This document shows, one piece after another, positions 38,435 through 50,186 of a stretch of DNA of 64,000 bases; the first letter of the stretch is position 1; the number at the start of each line of letters is the position of its first letter. The position numbers and the translations under genes are program-made. The notes beneath the pieces were generated by a model. That model searched no databases, was not told the DNA's origin, and saw nothing but the letters and a program-made list of their open reading frames with translations. This DNA comes from Funneliformis mosseae (Eukaryota > Glomeromycota > Glomeromycetes > Glomerales > Glomeraceae), in the NCBI GenBank assembly GCA_910592005.1, contig CAJVPP010000016.1, forward strand, positions 1 to 64,000. The letters are read 5' to 3'.

Positions 38435-41400
38435 ATGAATAATGAAAGTATTAATCCTGAGACGTTTCGAAAGAGAAATAGCAAAAAAAGAGAGATAGTT
38501 GAATAATGCGAAATATGCCTTAATCATGAAAAGGAGCAAAAACGTCAAAAGAGAAGCCAAGAAAGTGATAAAATGCGAGAGACTCGTCTTATAAGAGCTC
38601 GTGAACAAAGAGCTAACAAGAGAATAGCAGAATCAGTTGAGAAATGGGAGTCACATCTTAATCGTAAACGTAAATGCAAATGTATAGAACGAAATCGTCA
38701 ACAATTAGAAGAATCAGCCAGATCATTCTCAACAACTAACATCAACAAGGAGGAACATGAAATTCTCCAATTATTTCGTAAAAATATGGATAAAATTGCG
38801 TATAATCTTTGTCCTGAATGTAATGAAAGAATACCATTGATGATAATTGTCAAAGGAATGTGTCGTCAATGCTATAATGAAAAAAATACCATAAAAAAGT
38901 TTTCCAGTAAGAATAATATAGATCCAGGAGACATACCTGAAGAATTACAAGGCCTTATGGAAATTGAAAAAATGTTAATTGCATAAGTTTTTATGGTAAT
39001 ATTAGTATATAGACTCTATGGTGAGCAATATGGATATCGTGGAAATGTTATCAATTTCCCACAAGATGTATAAGAAATTACAAAGCGGCTTTCGCGTCAT
39101 CCATCAATATTAGATATTTTTATCATACGACATCAATTAACAAATAACCCAATATCGTTTAGATATTTTAATGTATGATGGAATAAAGTTGCTAGGGCAT
39201 TAATGTGGTTTAAACAAAACAATAGTTATTATGCGGATATAATTATTGATAACGAAATTATTCAATCCTTACCTTAAGATGACTCTATTATTAAAATACT
39301 TCCGCAAGTTGAGAATGATAAGATAATTAATGAAAATAAAAATGATACCGAAAATGAAAATGATATCGAAAATGAAGATGACACAATAATGCGTATATTT
39401 GTGCCATCTCTTCCTAAAAAACAACGAGAGGAAATTGCCATTAAGAATACACTCGAACGTATACAAAGTGGAACCTTTCATGTAATATGACCAGAAATAG
39501 ACAGACGCCCTATAAATGAATTTCAAACTATAGGATATATTGTTCATGCATTTCTAACTTTATATCTTACTGAACGTGCAGATCTTCATGCGGAACGTAT
39601 AAGGGACATTAAACCAGCAGAGTATTTTAAACATATGATGTGGTATAAGGATGGGAGATTTGCATGATATACACAATGGAGATATTTTGCGCTAAATTTC
39701 GTGATGAGATAGAGAGCATTGAAAGAAGAAAAGGTGTATGTTAGGCAGAATATAAATGACGACCAGCTTGATATTAAAGATATACAAGAAAAGATAGCTA
39801 ATGATGATAAACATCTAGCAGATTGAATTATGAGATATGGGGAAGAGTTACGTGATATATGACAATTTTGGATGGTATGACAGTACGAATTAACAGATCT
39901 GATCAAGTAAATAGGTCATCAAGGTCTATTATTTTTTACCTTTAGCGTAGCTGATTTGCACTGACCTGAACTTTATAAATTAATGCCAGATAGTAATTAT
40001 AGTGAAGAATCTGATTCAACTGAATAGCGGTAACAGAACATTATAAAAAATCTGCATATAGCTACTTGGTTCTTCGATAAATGTTTTGACAAATTTTTCT
40101 GCAACGTTCTAGTAAAAAGATGGGATCTAGAAGATTTTTGGTACCAATATGAATGGAAACATTGAGGAAGTGTTCACGTACATAGAATCGGAAAGAGACA
40201 AAATGCACCTAAAATTGAATGAATGCAAATAAAAGAAAATGAAAATGAGATGCGTAATATAATATAGTATATTGATTCGATAATTACAACGAACAATCTG
40301 AAAATTTTTGCATCTATACCAAAACAACATCCTTGTCAGAAATGTAATGATGAAATAGAAGACAATTTGCAGGATTATATTGAATTAATAAATAAGCTAC
40401 AACGCCACACATGTTGTAGCCCTTCATATTGCATTTGTGTTAACAAAAAAACAGGACAACAAACCTGTAGATTCGGATATCCTAAGAATCACATTAGCCA
40501 TACAATTATATGTGAAGATGAATATGGGCAACCTGAGCTTGTAACGGCAAGGAATGATCCATATATCAATCCACATAACAGACTACAATTGCAAGACTGG
40601 TGAGCAAATGTTGACCTGAAACCAGTTTTAAGTATACACGCTGCCTTGCAGTATATTTCAAAGTACGCAAGCAAAGCAGAACCTCAGTCAATAGTCTTTT
40701 CTGAGATATTTAATAAGATTCTAAACAACAGTAATCCTGAGAATCATTCACTTACTTTAATCCAGAAACTTCTGCTTAATAGTGTTGCAGAACAAGACAT
40801 ATCAGCTCAAGAAACTTGTCATTTTCTTCTTGGTATTCCCCTTTATCATTCAAGTTGATCTTTTGTTTCATTAAATCTTAATGAGAAAGCATCAAGATGG
40901 ATTCGTAGAACAGGTAGCAGAGAAGAGGCAATTGGCGACGCAGAACAGATGACACAATTTCCTTTAAAAAGATATTGGAGTTGATCTGAAGAGTTTGAAG
41001 AATATTCGTTATTTAAGCTATGTCTAACATATAATATAGCAAAAAGATCTTGGAAAGATGCAAGAAAGAAAACATAGTACAAATATGGTCATGACTATCA
41101 TCTCTACGTAATGGAGATCAGTGGGAGGAGTTCTGTTGTGTAAAGGTTATTCTACATATTTCACATCGAAGTATTCAAGAACTAACAAAAGATAATACTG
41201 TATCCTGGTCAACATTATTTAGTCAATATACTGACGAGATTAACAATGATCCTAAAGACATGCTTGGACACCCTATAGATAACGAAGAGGAGATTACTGA
41301 TGATGATAGCTAAGAAGAACTGAGTGAGAATGATGAGCAGGAGGAATATCATTATGATTGGATGCGTCTCTCAGAGATGAGTCTAAACAGGAAAATAATT

Positions 41401-43011
41401 TCTTCAATTGATCTAGGTACTCGAGATGTTGATCAGAATCATGATTAGATCAATGACGGACATCAGTACTATTCTATTAATGACCTAGCAGAAATCAAGA
41501 ACTTCATACAACAAGCTTCAAATGAAGATCGGAACTACGGAAATAGGAGTGAAAGTAATGATTCTGTAGACTATCAAACACTAAATAAAAATCAAAAATC
41601 AGTATTTAGACAAATAGAATTGCATTATAACGATATACTTTTAGGCAAACAGGTCAAAGCATTGAGGATGATTATAATGGGAACAGCGGGTACAGGTAAA
41701 TCATATCTCATTAAGGCTATTTGAGGAAGGCTACGGATAATGGCTGGAAATGGATCTAAAAATTCAGTAATTGTACTTGCACCTACAGGGGTAGCAGCAT
41801 TCAATATTAATGGTGTGACAATTCATTCAATACTCTCTATCCCAATAATCAGTGATAAAAAACGGTTCAATATTGATGGTGAACATCTAAAGCAATTACA
41901 AGAAAAATTAGATAAAGTGCAATACATTATAATCGATGATAAAAGTATAGTTGAAAGAAGAATGCTTGCCTTAATCGATATGCAGTTATGTTAAGCTTTT
42001 CCTGAGAATAAAAATGAACCATTCGGTGGTAGATCTATAATTTTTTTTGGTGATTTCGGACAGCTACCACCTGTGCTTGATCTTCCTATGTACACTACTG
42101 ATTTTTTACAAGATACATTTTCTAACAATGGTACTGCATCATACAAACAATTTTCTGAGGCATACAAACTCAACATCGTTCAAAGGCAATCAGGAGATTC
42201 TGAACAACAACAAATATTTAGAGATATCCTCATACAACTACGGGATGGAAAATGTACTCTAAATGATTGGACCATACTTGCCACACAGTTTGAAGATAAC
42301 CTAAGCATAAATGAGTGAAAGGAATTCTCAGAAGCAATACATATACAAACAATATGGGAGGATGTTGATAGGGTTAATTTGGACAAACTCAAAACATTGA
42401 ACAGACCAATAGCTAAGATTCTTGCAGTACATACCAGAGGCCGGGAGGCCAAAAAAGCGAATTCAGATGTGATAAAGGAACTTGATGCACAGCTATTGTT
42501 GGCAAAAGGCGCATGTGTTATGCTAACAACAAATATTTGAACAGAAGCCAGTTTAGTTAACGGGTCAATGGGAACCATACAGGATATAATATTTAAAAGA
42601 CAAGGTCCACCTTCTCTTCCCATAGCAGTATTAATCAACTTCAATAAATATGAAGGACCTACTATTTCCAATACCGAAGGTGTCAAAGTAGTACCTATCG
42701 TTTCTATCAAGCGAACTTAGGAAGGTAAAGATGGGACACAATGTTCATGTTTACAAGTTCTCATATACCTCTCGTGAACCATTACAATTCACAAAAGTCA
42801 AGGGCTAACTATACCTAAAGCCAAAATAGATATCAGAAGCAAGGAGTTCATAGCAGGTCTTTCGTTCGTTGCAGTTTCTAGAGTACGATCACTCAATAAT
42901 CTTTGCTTTAGGCAGTTCACTTTCGAAAGGCTTTAACGTTTCAAGAACAGTTGAAGGCTATAAGAAAGGAAGGTTGAAGAAGAACGACTGCTTTCTCAAA
43001 TGGAGAAATAA
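38435..43011 (+). pseudogene. Helitron Rep/PIF1-helicase protein, many stops and a frameshift
   Basis: Opens MNNESINPETFRKRN at 38435, then a Lys/Arg-rich N-terminus and a four-Cys segment (CPEC...CRQC near 38810-38870). The Helitron helicase-like block reads HAFLTLYLTERADLHAERI and HMMWYKDGRFA (39546-39670). The HUH nuclease motif GSVHVH is at 40166-40183. After a frame change between 40.86 and 41.68 kb, the PIF1 part follows: Walker A GTAGTGKS (41680-41703), a Walker B-like IIIDDKS, GDFGQLPPV (42049-42075) and a C-terminal ITIHKSQGLT. The stops fall where Arg, Gln or Trp is expected (CGA to TGA, CAA to TAA, TGG to TGA), so decay by C-to-T transition on both strands is the likely cause. It cannot encode an intact protein. 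Confidence 0.85.
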
Positions 43012-43426
43012 CATTATGAATAATATCACTTTCAGGGGTAGCAAAAAGTGTATGCGAAAATTGATAGTACATATAGTATATGCTGATAGAATATGGATAA
43101 TTTTATTCAAATTTTGTATGCGTATATCAGTGTATGCTTATAATAAAAAACAACAAAAAAACAATAAAATGAAATCGAAACATTAAAAATAATTTTTTTT
43201 TTAAAAAAAAAATGAAATACTTTATTTTATTTAACACTAACTTTATTGAGAAATTGAGCAATAATAGAATGTACTAATTATGAAATAACAAACACAATAT
43301 ATTTTTTAATCGAGAAATTGGGTATGTAACACATGCATTGACTCACAGGACAAGCGGGCGGACACTGGACATACACGATCCTATATAGTCCTTCGCTTCG
43401 CTCTAGACTAATAATTAATATATTAG

Positions 43427-43830
43427 ATATGTCAAAATATATAATAGAATAGATATAAATACAACCTCTTTTGTTAATTAGAAGAGATAAGACTGACGGC
43501 TATATAGAACCTCTCTCTTATAAAAGATAGCGCAATGCTACTCTTCACTCTGTATATCTCTGTTTCTTATTTTCTTTTCTTATTTCTTTCATATATTATT
43601 ATTTTATTATTTCTTTTATTTCAATAAAGTATTTCTTATTTCTTATTTAAAACTCTTCTTGAACTTACTGTAATTACTCTTAACTTGTGATTGAAGCCAC
43701 TCACATCTAATAAACTTGATTTAACTTGATAAACTGGTAGCGAATTAGCTAAGATTCTTGTGAACTAACTGAAATTATTACATAGACTATAAAAGAGTCA
43801 ACTCTCTAACACTACGTCTAACAATTGTAA
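43427..43830 (+). mobile_element. LTR-like segment (possible solo Copia LTR)
   Basis: Starts TGTCAAAATATA and ends CTAACA, so it has TG...CA ends, with a TATAAAAG box near 43518-43526, a CT-rich initiator region, and AATAAAG polyadenylation-like words near 43624. This is the order of an LTR promoter and terminator. Its composition is less decayed than the neighbours. I found no five-base target duplication and no second copy, so the call rests on layout alone. Confidence 0.35.
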
Positions 43831-46789
43831 TCTGAAAAGATTGCACATTAATAGTAGTTTTATATTATTTTTAATATGTAAAGGATAAATAAATAAAAAA
43901 TTATTTTTGTAGAGAGTAATAAATAATAAATAATAATCAAATGAATAAAAAAATAAGGAATTATTTAATATATTAAAGGAATTAAGTTATATTAGAGATT
44001 GATTGAGATATAAATATGATTAATATATAAAATTAAGTCAAATAAAAATGAGCAGAAAGTAAACAAGTAAGATAATTAAAAAGAAGTAATAATAAAAATA
44101 AAACTAAGATTAATAATATTATGTAAGAAAGTTTACAGCTATTTTTGGATTTATAATTTATATTTTTTATTAAAATTGATATTAAAATTATTATTAAGAT
44201 TATATAAAAGTTAAGCTGCTAACTTTTTATAAGTATATTTATTAATTTATTTTAAAACATAGATAAGTATATTTAAATTACATATAATTTGAATTTATTT
44301 TTAAATTAAAAGTCAAGAAAGATTATATGATCAAAATGCTTTTTAGTTAAAAATGTGTAACTTAAATTATTATAAATTATATATCTAAAATCTTTATAAT
44401 TCTATATATAATTTAATGAATAAAAGAAATATTTGAAAGATTTATTATGAGAATTTTTATTAAAATGATGAAATTATAAAAAAATCAAATATATTTCACT
44501 TAAACCAAGATTAAAATTATTAAAAAAAGAATATATTATAGTTTAGTATCTAAAGAATAATTTCTAATATTATAAGTACAATAAAGTTAAGTTTAAATTA
44601 TTTATGATATTTAAAAAAAAAGATATATGAAAATTATATATTATTATAAAAATTCATATATTTAAATTAATTTATTATATATTTATTAAAAAGAGTTAGT
44701 AAATATTTGAATTAATTGTTAAATAGTAATGGATAAATTTTTGATTTCAAATTAAGAGTCTATAAAATAAAATTTTAAATTATTAATTTTTTTAAAAGAT
44801 AATTTTAGTTCTAGATGTTTAAAGTTTTAATCAATTAGATAAAAAATCATTTAATATTTTTAAGGTAAAATAATCTTCAAATTTTATTTTATAATATAAA
44901 TATTTTTAATATAAATGATTTTGTAAATTAATTTTAATTGAAACAAATAATAGTCAATATCTTTTGATTAACTTATAATATTAAAATTTTATTTTGATAT
45001 AAATAATCTTATCAGTTAAAATAAAAATTTATTTTTAATATCATTTAAACACTTTTAATATTATAATAATTTTTGAAGAAATATGTAATTAATTGTTATT
45101 ATTTATTGAGAATTTTAAGTATTAATATATGATTTATTTAGAATTTATTTTGAAGAATTATCAATATTATTAGATTTATTATTATATCTTCTTAGTGGTC
45201 AATATACAGCAAGCCTAAAATAATTGTAAAATTATTGTTAGCGTTAAAAGATTTTATAATATATAACTTTTGACTTTATAAACAGAATTGTCATATTTTT
45301 AATAATATCATATAGTTTGATTGACCTAAAAAAAAATATTTAATTTAAATTTGTGATAGAAATTGGAGGTAATTTTATAGTTATCTTGATTATTAAAATT
45401 AATATATACATAAGAATAATTTCTATACTGTAAGTCATATAAAATAAAATATGTTTTTACATTAATAATAATGAGAAAATCTAAAGATCTCTTTATGTAG
45501 TATTGAAAAATAAGCATATTAGTTTTAATTCAAATTGTTATTTTAAAATAGATTGAATTTATATATTAATGAAAAAGAAAATTATATCAAATATTAATTA
45601 TATAATAAAATAAATATATTTTAAATTTTTTTTTAAAAATAAAAAATTTTTATTAAATTAATTATTAATTTTTTTTATAATACTTGTTATATTTTTTTTT
45701 ATTAAGGTTTATACATAATAAATTATTTATTTAAAATAAATTAAATTTTATCAAAAATAATTATTATATAGTAAATTTTATCATTATCATTAGAATTAAT
45801 ATATTTTTTATAATACTAATTTAATTTAAAAATGAATTTTATAAAATATATATATTAAATAGATTTAAATTTTATAAAAAAAATGATTATTTATATGTTT
45901 ATTAATAACTTCTATAATATAGATTATGTAAAATTACTATCTTTATAAAATTAAATTTCTTTAAAAGTACTTCTTTAAAACTATAGTAAAAAATTTAAAA
46001 TATGCATTTAAAAAAAAAACTTTAAATGATTTTTATATGCTTAAAATTGAATTAAAATGTGTATTTAAAGAGAAAATATATAATGTGTGCATTTAAAGAA
46101 AGTTGACTGTACTAATATAATAATAAGTATTGATAATAGATAAATTTACTTATATAGAACTAATAAAATTTAGAATCTGTGATTAATAAGGACTGATTTG
46201 TAATAAATAAGTGATATTATTTGCAAAAGATAAGCCTATAAAAATTAGTATCTAATAGTAAAAATAATGATAATTTAAAAGGCAGATATTTATAAGTTTC
46301 AGTTAGTTGATCTTGTATTGTTTTTCTATTATAATATTTAAGTTTCATGTTAGGATTCAATTCTCAGGCTATTTGATGATATAATAAGCATGTCTGTATA
46401 TATAGGATCTTAGTTTAGGCTTACTTAATACCTCTATCTAATAGTATGAAATATCTAACAAAATATTCAGATATCATATATTTATTTTCTGTAAACATTT
46501 GGATGGAATCTTATTCTGATATAATTTTTAGGAAAGTGAATAATTAGAAATTCCAAGATTGTATTAATTTTTTTTTACGATATTTTAATGATAGATTAAC
46601 ACCAATTCGTTTATAGGGAATTTTTTATTACTTTTAATATAATACCTGGATAATTTCCACATAATTTACTATGAAAAAAAAAGAAATAATATATATAATA
46701 AAATTCCCGCCTAATATCAGAGTTAGAAATAAATTAATTTTTTTTATTCGATCTTTTAAACTTCCCGTCACGAATTCGAATTATTATAA
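43831..46789 (-). repeat. AT-rich spacer with a second LINE endonuclease-region fragment
   Basis: Between about 44250 and 44600 the sequence aligns loosely with 22980-23340 of the LINE: both share an ATAATTTGAATTTATTTTTAAATT-like stretch and then TTTAGTATCTAAA followed by TTTCTAATATTAT. It therefore looks like a decayed partial copy on the same strand. A CAGTCAACTTTC-type end in reverse at about 46090-46110 resembles the MITE family terminus. The remainder to 46789 is A/T-rich, with no gene and a few T runs. Confidence 0.35.
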
Positions 46790-47397
46790 TTACAAATTCA
46801 AAACTTCTTCAGTAGTGTTCCATTTATAAAGTTGTTTTTCAAAATCTTTTGGGTTCCAATCTTCATCATGTAACAAGGTAGGAGAATCTTTCCAAACGTA
46901 AGTCATTGCTTCTATAAGATTGTTATCAACATATACTTGTACTTTCTTTTTCTCATATTGCTGAAGAACCGAATGAAGTTAATGTGATATATTAAAATGA
47001 AAAAAGAAAATAGGTCAACCTACAATAAATTATATACACTTACAGAACCCTCAAAGTTATCTAACCTAGCTATATCTTGCGATGATAAACCTCCAAGTAA
47101 AACACCAGTTATCTCATCTTTTAAATCATCTCCCTTTAAAATAGCGGGATAAACTGCTCCAATAACTTTATGTCGTTTATAACCCTTAATGATATGATTA
47201 AAAAGAGATGAACGAACTAATTACCGAAAAAACAAGAACTTTTTATTTTGATAATAAATTACCTTTAATACCGCGGAAACACTTTCTTTGATATTAATAG
47301 GTTTTTCCGTGTTGCTTCTTCCATTCTCTAAAACACGGTTTAATATTTGTGGGAATATAAGTGTACCATAAAAGAAACATGTAAATTCATTGTTCAT
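46790..47397 (-). CDS. AIG2-like / gamma-glutamylcyclotransferase-fold protein
   Basis: Three exons: 47397-47263, 47184-47044 and 46960-46790, about 148 residues, all GT-AG and phase 0. The start ATG at 47397 gives MNNEFTCFFYGTL, with the FYGTL substrate-loop motif at the N-terminus as in the AIG2/GGCT fold. The middle reads GYKRHKVIGAVYPAILKGD, where AIG2 proteins have RHxVxGxxYPA. The LDNFEGSQY segment contains the conserved Glu of the fold, followed by VxVY and a Tyr-Trp segment (AMTYVWKDSP). The fold usually handles gamma-glutamyl amines or 5-oxoproline formation, but the substrate here is not predictable. The length is typical. It reads away from the Uma2-like gene upstream, separated by about 700 bases. 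Confidence 0.85.
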
Positions 47398-48112
47398 ATT
47401 CACCAAAATTTCCTTAAACTTTTATCTCTTTTTCAAAGAAAATTTTAATTCTACGTTTATTAGAAATTCAATTAGTTGGGCATTTCAATTTAATAATTTA
47501 ATAATCTACCGAGTACACGACACAAAACTTTATCGCACAAAATTTACTTGATACACGTCACGTGGTATTTCAGGTTAGATAAGTTTATTTATTATTAATG
47601 TTTTTCTTCTCTTTCAGCTTAACATAAAAAATATCAGCTCAATATCACCATCCTAGGAATTGTGACTTCTTTTGATAAGCCAGATAAATTGTAAATTAAC
47701 TTTTCTTTAATATACATAATTTAGATAAATTCAATGGTCCGTTCTTCACATAATTCCTGCTCATGTTTACCATAATGAGCCTTTTTATCATCGAATACTT
47801 TGTAACATAATATTGAAACTTAAACGAAAAGATTCGTACAAAGATGGTTGAAATAATAAGTTTGAACTTTAGAGCCAATATTATCCCTGTTATAACCGCT
47901 ATGAACCGGAACTTCGAATTTTGTTGAAACATACACCCAAATTTATTATTAAAGCGATTGGCCCATGTATTGTTTATGTATAAATGATTTTTTTTCCATG
48001 CTACCTCTAATCTCAACGTCTCTTATTTAATCATTTATGTATTTGAAATACATTTATATGAATGAATATATGGCATAGAACAAAAAAAAAACTCATCTTG
48101 GTACTAATTCTT
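47398..48112. other. spacer between AIG2-like and Uma2-like genes
   Basis: Contains a 106-codon minus-strand frame (47696-48016) without recognisable features and with A/T-driven composition; I do not support it as a gene. The stretch should hold the AIG2-like promoter and the 3' end of the Uma2-like transcript. Confidence 0.4.
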
Positions 48113-48826
48113 CTATTCTCGATACCTCCAACGTAAAACCTGGTAAAGTGTCGTCACCATCCAAATTACTCCAATTACAGTAACGACGAAAAACATTGCC
48201 ACCTTTGTTTCGCTTGTAGATCCAGATCTTAAAGTGAAAGGATCGATCAGCCAACCGAGCTGAATAGACGTGAGTGGGTCAAAATAAGATTCTTTAAACT
48301 TGACATCCAACTGTTTGAATTTCTCGCTATCGATATTTTCTACGTCATCGACCTCCACAACAAACGTAGGACTGAACGGTTTGCCATGGAAGGTATTAAG
48401 TTGTTCATAAGTCAGATTGCGTCGGATAAAATCTGGCGTAAATGCAACTTTTGGTGTTCGAATCTCCCCCGTTTCGAGATGAAAACCTCCCTGCGAACCG
48501 GTCACTGCGCCTTTCTGCCTAGTCCAGACGTTCCAATTTTGCGAGTTGACTCGTAACCTCCGTGACAATTACATTATAGCGAAATGGTGTCAGTGGTATG
48601 GGAACGAGTTTGCCAAATTTATCGAGTTCGAAGAGATTGGTGAAAATCCCATTGATTTCCAAGGTACAATATTTGAGTTGTTCGTTTATCATTTCAAACT
48701 CTTTGAGTGTGTAACTACGATTTAGGTCCAACGATCCAAATCAAAATCCGTCTCCATTGCAATGTTCTCACTTTCATCAACACCTACAGTTTCATTCACT
48801 GGCGAAAAACTGCCGTTCTTGGACAT
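48113..48826 (-). pseudogene. Uma2-family (DUF820) nuclease-like protein with C-terminal TM, two frameshifts
   Basis: The frame opens MSKNGSFSPVNETVG at 48826, shifts near 48726-48729, runs on through FEMINEQLKYCTLEINGIF, shifts again at the A run at 48537-48540, then reads NWNVWTRQ...GGFHLETGEIRTPKVAFTPDF, PTFVVEVDD, a Lys-rich KFKE segment and WLIDP to 48113. This order (PD, then ExEV, then K and W-x-DP) is the PD-(D/E)xK nuclease-like core of Uma2 proteins, common in bacteria, especially cyanobacteria. A final hydrophobic helix (VAMFFVVTVIGVIWMV) predicts membrane attachment. The whole span, 714 nt, equals about 238 codons. Either shift could be a sequencing or assembly error, since each needs only one base, one of them at a homopolymer; otherwise it is a broken gene. 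It is divergent to the Nudix gene. Confidence 0.75.
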
Positions 48827-49112
48827 GTTTGCTTCCCTAGAATAAAAAGATGTCGGTATTTACCTAAACTATTTCGTGTAAATCGGTTATTGTACAGCTA
48901 ATTTCAATAATTCTGATATTGATCGTTGACCTCTTATATAATCTTGGTGTCCTTAAAATAGACCCCGAATTTAAGTGGAACTCATTTGAACAATCACGTG
49001 ACAGTTACTTTTACCTAGATTTGTTCGTAATCTGCATATCCCGTGATCAAATGACCAAGGATTTTATTGCCTCCCCAATTAATCGTCCATATATATATTT
49101 TTTCTCTATATA
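48827..49112. promoter_or_regulatory. shared divergent promoter, Uma2-like / Nudix
   Basis: The 286 bases separate two divergent starts. TATATATATTTTTTC lies just before the Nudix ATG at 49113. No other clear box was seen. Confidence 0.35.
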
Positions 49113-50019
49113 ATGTTAAAATTACCTTCGATACAAGAGTGTTTAAAAAATCTTCGAGATTATAAACCAAAGAATGATTATTTTAACGCAAAATATGAAA
49201 AAAAAGCCGCAGTATTGGTGCCATTAATTATTAATGAAGAATTAGAAATTTTATTTACATTACGTTCACCTAATTTATCAAGTCATGCCGGAGAAATCTC
49301 ATTACCGGGAGGTTAATATTTGGGGGGGGGGGGGGGTTTGGGAAGTTCTCGGTATCTAAGGATTTTTAATTAAATTTTTTTATTGTAGGTAAAGTTGATA
49401 ATATTGACGAAAATTTAATTGCCACTGCAGTAAGTTTTATATATGTAAATCGTTTTATTTTAATTTAATTTAAACATAATTTAAATAGTTTAGAGAAGCC
49501 GAGGAGGAGGTAGGATTAAAGTCAGGTGACGCGGTATATTTAACACATTTAGAGCCATTTATGTAAGTAATAAAGATTTTTTTTTTTTTTTTCTGTCTTT
49601 TTTAAAATGATCACTTTAATTTTAATCGATTCTTAAATAGCTCAGCGAATGTATTATTAGTCACACCGGTAGTGGCATTGATAACAAATCCAACATTTAG
49701 ACCTATACCAAATCCATCAGAAGTATCGGAATGTTTTACCGTTCCATTAAGAGTATTCATATCAAAAGAATATCATGCGTCATCTGATGTTTCATGGAGG
49801 AATGCCTTATATAAATCTCATCGTTTTAATTGGAATAAATGGATTGTCATTGGTTTAAGTGCAAATATGTGTATTGAAGTAGCTAAGGTTGCTTTTAGTA
49901 TACATAATGTTGGTTGGGAAGAACTTGCCAAGGGTCAGCTTTCAAGGCAAGAAAGCGTTGAAAAATTATTAAAAGATATTGAAAACACTGAAAAACGATC
50001 GAACATTAGCAAATTATAA
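49113..50019 (+). CDS. Nudix CoA diphosphatase, likely peroxisomal (NUDT7/Pcd1-like)
   Basis: Four exons: 49113-49311, 49389-49429, 49489-49562 and 49641-50019, about 230 residues, all GT-AG. The Nudix box GGKVDNIDENLIATAFREAEEEVGL is spread over three exons (G-x5-E-x7-REAxEEVG-like). Immediately before it sits the family-specific segment LFTLRSPNLSSHAGEISLPGG, the UPF0035 signature of CoA-cleaving members. The protein ends SKL, a canonical peroxisomal targeting signal. It should hydrolyse CoA or its oxidised or acyl forms to phosphopantetheine and 3',5'-ADP in peroxisomes. Its 3' end converges on the ERV-type gene about 170 bases away. Confidence 0.9.
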
Positions 50020-50186
50020 AACACTAACCTAAAGGTGATTAAAATCTCATCTTTGTAGATAACATTAAAAAAAAATTTGCTTCTCTCATATTTAAGTCTT
50101 CATTAAAATGTTTTATTATATTATTATTATTAGTGTTTGATACAAAATATAAGATGAATGAAAATTACTTTTTTTATTTATGCCGT

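Larger units (their letters stand above)
37738..43411 (+). mobile_element. Helitron rolling-circle transposon, inactive
   Basis: The coding part (38435-43011) carries Rep and PIF1 helicase remnants. The left portion starts where nearly pure A/T sequence gives way to higher-GC DNA at about 37738. A plausible right end shows the Helitron layout: a hairpin at 43367-43391 (GGAC-ATA pairing with TAT-a-GTCC), then a short spacer, then CTAA followed by T at 43408-43412. CTAG at 43403-43406 is an alternative end. No clear TC left terminus was found, so the left boundary is uncertain. No target duplication is expected for this class. Confidence 0.7.

Noticed and set aside
38435..43011. Reassigned TGA codon, because many TGA stops lie in the Helitron frame
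   Set aside because: TGA falls at positions expected to be Trp in some places and Arg in others, TAA also occurs, and the host genes use stops normally. Mutation decay explains it.
43427..43830. Complete LTR retrotransposon
   Set aside because: No gag-pol remnant or second LTR within the window; at most a solo LTR.
47696..48016. 106-codon minus frame between AIG2-like and Uma2-like genes
   Set aside because: No domain, unusual composition, and position in a 3' spacer; I cannot support it.
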